Shown here: in pieces, positions 13,147 to 16,000 of the stretch
Numbering within the stretch: the first letter of the stretch is position 1
Layout of the letters: each line of letters begins with the position of its first letter
From: CAZSLO01 sp964608025
GTDB lineage: Bacteria > Chloroflexota > Dehalococcoidia > Lucifugimonadales > CAJWER01
Assembly: GCA_964608025.1 (NCBI GenBank)
Contig: CAZSLO010000026.1
Location: 1-16,000, forward strand
Reading direction: 5' to 3'
DNA: 16,000 nucleotides
Program-made: the position numbers and the translations under genes
The notes under the pieces: model-generated
Seen by the model: the letters and a program-made list of their open reading frames with translations, nothing else
Told to the model about the DNA's origin: nothing
Database searches by the model: none

Positions 13147-14892
13147 TTGAACCACACAAAGAAGCCAGTATTGATTCCTCCCTATGGTGGCCAACTTATT
13201 GACCTTTTGGTATCAAGTGAAGAGAGAGAGGAGTTGGTTGCCAGAGCCAACACTCTATCTTCGATCCAACTGACTGAGCGATCTCTATGCGATTTGGAGT
13301 TGCTAGCTACAGGCGGATTTTCACCAATCCAAGGATTTATGGGCGAGGAAGATTTCCAACGAGTAATTGAAGAAATGCGCCTTTCCTCAGGAGTTATTTT
13401 CCCGATTCCGATCACGCTTCAGGTAGATCTAGAAGATGGTGTACGAGTAGGTTCTGCGATAGCTCTCCGGGATAGGAAGAACAATCTTTTAGCCGTTCTT
13501 GATGTTGAAGAATTGTATGAATGGAACCTAGAAGAGGTTGCAACGAGAGTTTATGGAACTACAGATCCACGTCATCCGATAATTGCTGAGATGCACGGTT
13601 GGCCGAAATACAATGTGGCTGGGAAATTAAAGGTTCTGCAGCTTCCGGATCATCAAGACTTCAAGGACTTGCGGCTTACTCCTGCACAGACACGGGAGCG
13701 CCTTGGTGATATGGGACACGAACACGCAGTGGCTTTCCAGACACGGAACCCGCTGCATCGAGTTCATGAGGAGCTTACTAAGCGCGCTGCGAGTGGGGTT
13801 GATGGAGCCCTTCTCCTGCATCCCGTTGTTGGAATGACTAAACCCGGGGACGTTGACCATATAACTAGGGTTAGAACTTACAAGACACTTATAGAAAGAT
13901 ATTATGATCAAGATGGTGTCTTGCTTTCATTGTTACCTTTAGCAATGCACATGGGTGGCCCACGTGAAGCATTGTGGCATGCAATCATTAGACGAAACTA
14001 CGGTGCCAACTACTTTATTGTGGGTAGGGACCACGCCGGACCAGGGAACGACTCACAGGGTAACCCGTTCTATGGTCCATATGATGCACAGGAATTAGTC
14101 CAGAAACACAGCGATGAGATTGGAGTTGGGGTCGTACCGTTTAAGGAGTTAGTGTATCTGCCGGATGAGGATAGGTATGAAGAGGTATCGAAGGTTCCTG
14201 AGGATTCCAGAACAGCATCTATTTCAGGAACCCAGGTAAGAGAGGAATATTTGCTTAGAGGTAAATTACTGCCTGAATGGTTTACTCGACCTGAGGTCGC
14301 AGAAATCATGGCCGAAACCTATCCCCCAAGGCACAGACAGGGTGTTTGTATATGGTTTACTGGATTAAGTGGCTCTGGAAAATCAACAACAGCTGATGTA
14401 TTAACGACACTGCTGATGGAACATGGTAAACAAGTTACTGAACTTGATGGAGATGTTGTACGTACTCATCTTTCCAAAGGACTTGGGTTTAGTAAAGATG
14501 ATCGGGATATCAATATCAGGCGGATAGGCTTTGTTGCATCCGAGATAGTGCGGCATGGAGGAGTATCTATCTGTGCGGCTGTCAGTCCTTATCGTGCAAC
14601 GCGTAACGAAGTACGCAATATGGTTGGGGGTGATCAGTTTATTGAAGTTTTCGTGAATACGCCATTGGAAGTTTGTGAGGCTCGTGATACCAAGGGAATG
14701 TACGCGAAGGCTCGTAGTGGTGAGATTAAGGATTTTACAGGTATTGATGATCCATATGAGGCTCCTGATGATCCGGAACTTATTCTAGATACGGAAGTGG
14801 TATCGGCGGAACAAAATGCGAAGAGGATAATCGACTACATGATTGAAGCAGGGTTTATTAGGGAAGAAACCAAATCAGTAGCACTTGTCTGA
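13147..14892 (+). CDS. sat-cysC: Bifunctional ATP sulfurylase / APS kinase (Sat-CysC fusion)
   Basis: A 581-residue fusion. Residues about 5-165 form the PUA-like N-terminal domain of ATP sulfurylase and about 170-390 its nucleotidyltransferase domain, with QTRNPLHRVH (198-207), GRDHAGPGND (293-302) and ISGTQVREE (359-367). This half joins sulfate and ATP to give APS and pyrophosphate. Residues about 397-575 are APS kinase: Walker A GLSGSGKST (406-414), DGDVVR (434-439), SPYRATRNE (480-488) and the MYAKARSGEIKDFTGIDDPYE lid region. This half phosphorylates APS to PAPS. The kinase site looks intact rather than the degenerate, regulatory domain of fungal sulfurylases. The TTG start at 13147 has AGGAG 8 nt upstream. 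It lies downstream of cysH on the same strand with no terminator seen between, so the two probably share a transcript. Both activities are inferred from intact motifs. Confidence 0.95.
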   Translation: MNHTKKPVLIPPYGGQLIDLLVSSEEREELVARANTLSSIQLTERSLCDLELLATGGFSPIQGFMGEEDFQRVIEEMRLSSGVIFPIPITLQVDLEDGVRVGSAIALRDRKNNLLAVLDVEELYEWNLEEVATRVYGTTDPRHPIIAEMHGWPKYNVAGKLKVLQLPDHQDFKDLRLTPAQTRERLGDMGHEHAVAFQTRNPLHRVHEELTKRAASGVDGALLLHPVVGMTKPGDVDHITRVRTYKTLIERYYDQDGVLLSLLPLAMHMGGPREALWHAIIRRNYGANYFIVGRDHAGPGNDSQGNPFYGPYDAQELVQKHSDEIGVGVVPFKELVYLPDEDRYEEVSKVPEDSRTASISGTQVREEYLLRGKLLPEWFTRPEVAEIMAETYPPRHRQGVCIWFTGLSGSGKSTTADVLTTLLMEHGKQVTELDGDVVRTHLSKGLGFSKDDRDINIRRIGFVASEIVRHGGVSICAAVSPYRATRNEVRNMVGGDQFIEVFVNTPLEVCEARDTKGMYAKARSGEIKDFTGIDDPYEAPDDPELILDTEVVSAEQNAKRIIDYMIEAGFIREETKSVALV

Positions 14893-14994
14893 AAATGTCT
14901 CGGAAATGTGAACCAGATTGGTTTTGGGTGAATTGATCAAATACCCTTAGTAAATGATTCAGAGGGCTGAAATTAGCACTCGAAGCGAGGATAA

Positions 14995-16000
14995 ATGCAT
15001 TCTGGGGCGGTTTATGATTTATTGATTCGTGCCGGTAGAGTTTTTTGTGCTGATACTGGATTCGATGGTCCAGGAGCAGTTGGGATCAAAGATGATCGTA
15101 TTATGGCGCTGGGTCACGATGTTATAGGAAGTGCAACCAGAATATTGGAATTCCCAGATGATTTGTTACTACCAGGATTCGTAGATCTTCATGCACATCC
15201 TGCACCGGGCCACTGGAAATATGGCATCGATCCTGATCTTTTGATGTTACCTAGGGGCACAACAACGATTCTATCTCAGGGAGACGCAGGATCCAATAAC
15301 TGGTCCCTGTACAAGAAATCTATTATTGAACCCGCATCGATTCGAATTCGCATGGCCCTTAGCCCTGCGGTAAATGGTGAGGAGCACGATGGCCCTGTAT
15401 ATAGGGATTTCGATGATTTGGATATCGATGCCTGTGTTAGGACAATAGAAGAAGATCGAGAGCTGATCTGGGGAATTGCTGTCAATGTAGCTACGACTGT
15501 GACAGGAAATGATGCTAGATTGGTTATGGACAGGGTCTTGGAGATGGCAGATCAAACTGGTAAGCCCTTGCTCTATGGGGTTCGTTGGGATCCGTTCGAT
15601 TGGCCTGTTGAAGAGCAGTTATCGCTACTTAGGAGTGGAGATGTTGTTACTTATAGTTTCCATGTAGGTCCTGGTGGTCTTGCTCCTAGCGGGAAAGTCC
15701 TAGATGCTTCGTGGAAAGCGAAGGAACAGGGAGTAAAGTTTGATATAGGTCATGGTATGAGTTCATTTGATTTTGGTGTGGCAGAAACAGCTGTGGGAGA
15801 AGGTTTTCTGCCGGATTCGATATCGACAGATTTCTATGCCAGACATGCTCACTCGTTCCCACGCCATGATATGCCACGGACAATTTCGAAGCTGCTAGCT
15901 GTTGGTATGAATGAAGCTGACGCATTTGAACGTGCTACTCTTACGCCTGCCCAGACCCTAGGTTTGGATGAAGAAGTGGGGACTCTTGCTATAGGTTCAG
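14995..16000 (+). CDS. Amidohydrolase-superfamily metallohydrolase, EF_0837/deacetylase-like (3' partial)
   Basis: The frame runs from the ATG at 14995 to the window end (335 codons, no stop), so the C-terminus is missing. GAGG at 14987-14990 precedes the start, partly inside a small CTCG/CGAG hairpin (14979-14989). The fold is clear: DLLIRAGRV start, LLPGFVDLHAHP (58-69, metal ligands H66 and H68), GTTTILSQGDAGSNNW (88-103), FHVGPGG (222-228, H223), FDIGHGMSSF (249-258), DSISTD (274-279, D279) and TLTPAQTLGL near the end. These match the amidohydrolase/deacetylase group related to dihydroorotase and D-aminoacylase. Where relatives have the bridging Lys (GIK...) this protein has GIAVN (A162), and the following strand reads LLYGVRW where a His is usual, so the binuclear metal centre seems incomplete. 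The substrate is unknown. The 102-bp gap after sat-cysC has no good terminator. Confidence 0.8.
   Translation, partial: MHSGAVYDLLIRAGRVFCADTGFDGPGAVGIKDDRIMALGHDVIGSATRILEFPDDLLLPGFVDLHAHPAPGHWKYGIDPDLLMLPRGTTTILSQGDAGSNNWSLYKKSIIEPASIRIRMALSPAVNGEEHDGPVYRDFDDLDIDACVRTIEEDRELIWGIAVNVATTVTGNDARLVMDRVLEMADQTGKPLLYGVRWDPFDWPVEEQLSLLRSGDVVTYSFHVGPGGLAPSGKVLDASWKAKEQGVKFDIGHGMSSFDFGVAETAVGEGFLPDSISTDFYARHAHSFPRHDMPRTISKLLAVGMNEADAFERATLTPAQTLGLDEEVGTLAIGS

Noticed and set aside
14911..14924. Hairpin AACCA-GAT-TGGTT after sat-cysC as a terminator
   Set aside because: The stem is 5 bp with a 3-nt loop, weak in GC, and the T-run is only four bases before GGG, so it is not convincing.
1..16000. CRISPR arrays, tRNA/rRNA genes, transposases, phage genes
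   Set aside because: No regular repeats, cloverleaf-like sequences or mobile-element proteins were found on reading either strand.

Overview
The window reads as a bacterial chromosome segment of moderate GC, most likely from a Chloroflexota bacterium, possibly a marine SAR202-type lineage. This assignment is an inference. It rests on an alternative complex III (ACIII) operon whose ActB is split into two polypeptides, an ActE and ActD of the Chloroflexota style, a fused ATP sulfurylase-APS kinase, and accessory genes of families common in those genomes (Gfo/Idh/MocA, class V aminotransferase, amidohydrolase, GHL10-like). No rRNA, tRNA, CRISPR array, insertion sequence or phage gene was seen.

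Region 1 (1-7724, + strand) is an ACIII operon, a respiratory quinol:electron-acceptor oxidoreductase unrelated to cytochrome bc1. The order is actA (pentaheme cytochrome c, 5' end outside the window), actB1 (molybdopterin-oxidoreductase-like), actB2 (four Fe-S clusters), two ten-helix NrfD-like proteins (the first best read as ActF, the second as ActC), actD (DUF3341) and actE (monoheme cytochrome c). Genes overlap or are separated by at most about 50 nt. Electrons should pass from membrane quinol at ActC through the ActB2 clusters to the ActA and ActE hemes. No terminal oxidase gene follows within the window.

Region 2 (7789-11732) is accessory metabolism. A GHL10/DUF187-like TIM-barrel protein on + converges with a three-gene minus-strand block: a VOC/glyoxalase-fold protein and a Gfo/Idh/MocA oxidoreductase six bases apart, then a PLP-dependent class V aminotransferase about 155 bases further on behind a weak terminator and two palindromes. 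No pathway can be named with confidence.

Region 3 (11733-12259) is a 527-bp non-coding stretch between divergent genes. Its right end holds a strong intrinsic terminator only 20 nt before the cysH start. Upstream of it is a sequence that can form a competing helix (12128-12134 with 12207-12213) around two small hairpins. This is the architecture of a transcription attenuator or riboswitch, and it is the most interesting element in the window.

Region 4 (12260-14892) is assimilatory sulfate reduction. CysH is an Fe-S-type adenylylsulfate reductase, followed by a bifunctional Sat-CysC that makes APS from sulfate and ATP and can phosphorylate it to PAPS. Region 5 (14995 to the window end) is a truncated amidohydrolase-superfamily gene whose metal site appears partly degenerate.
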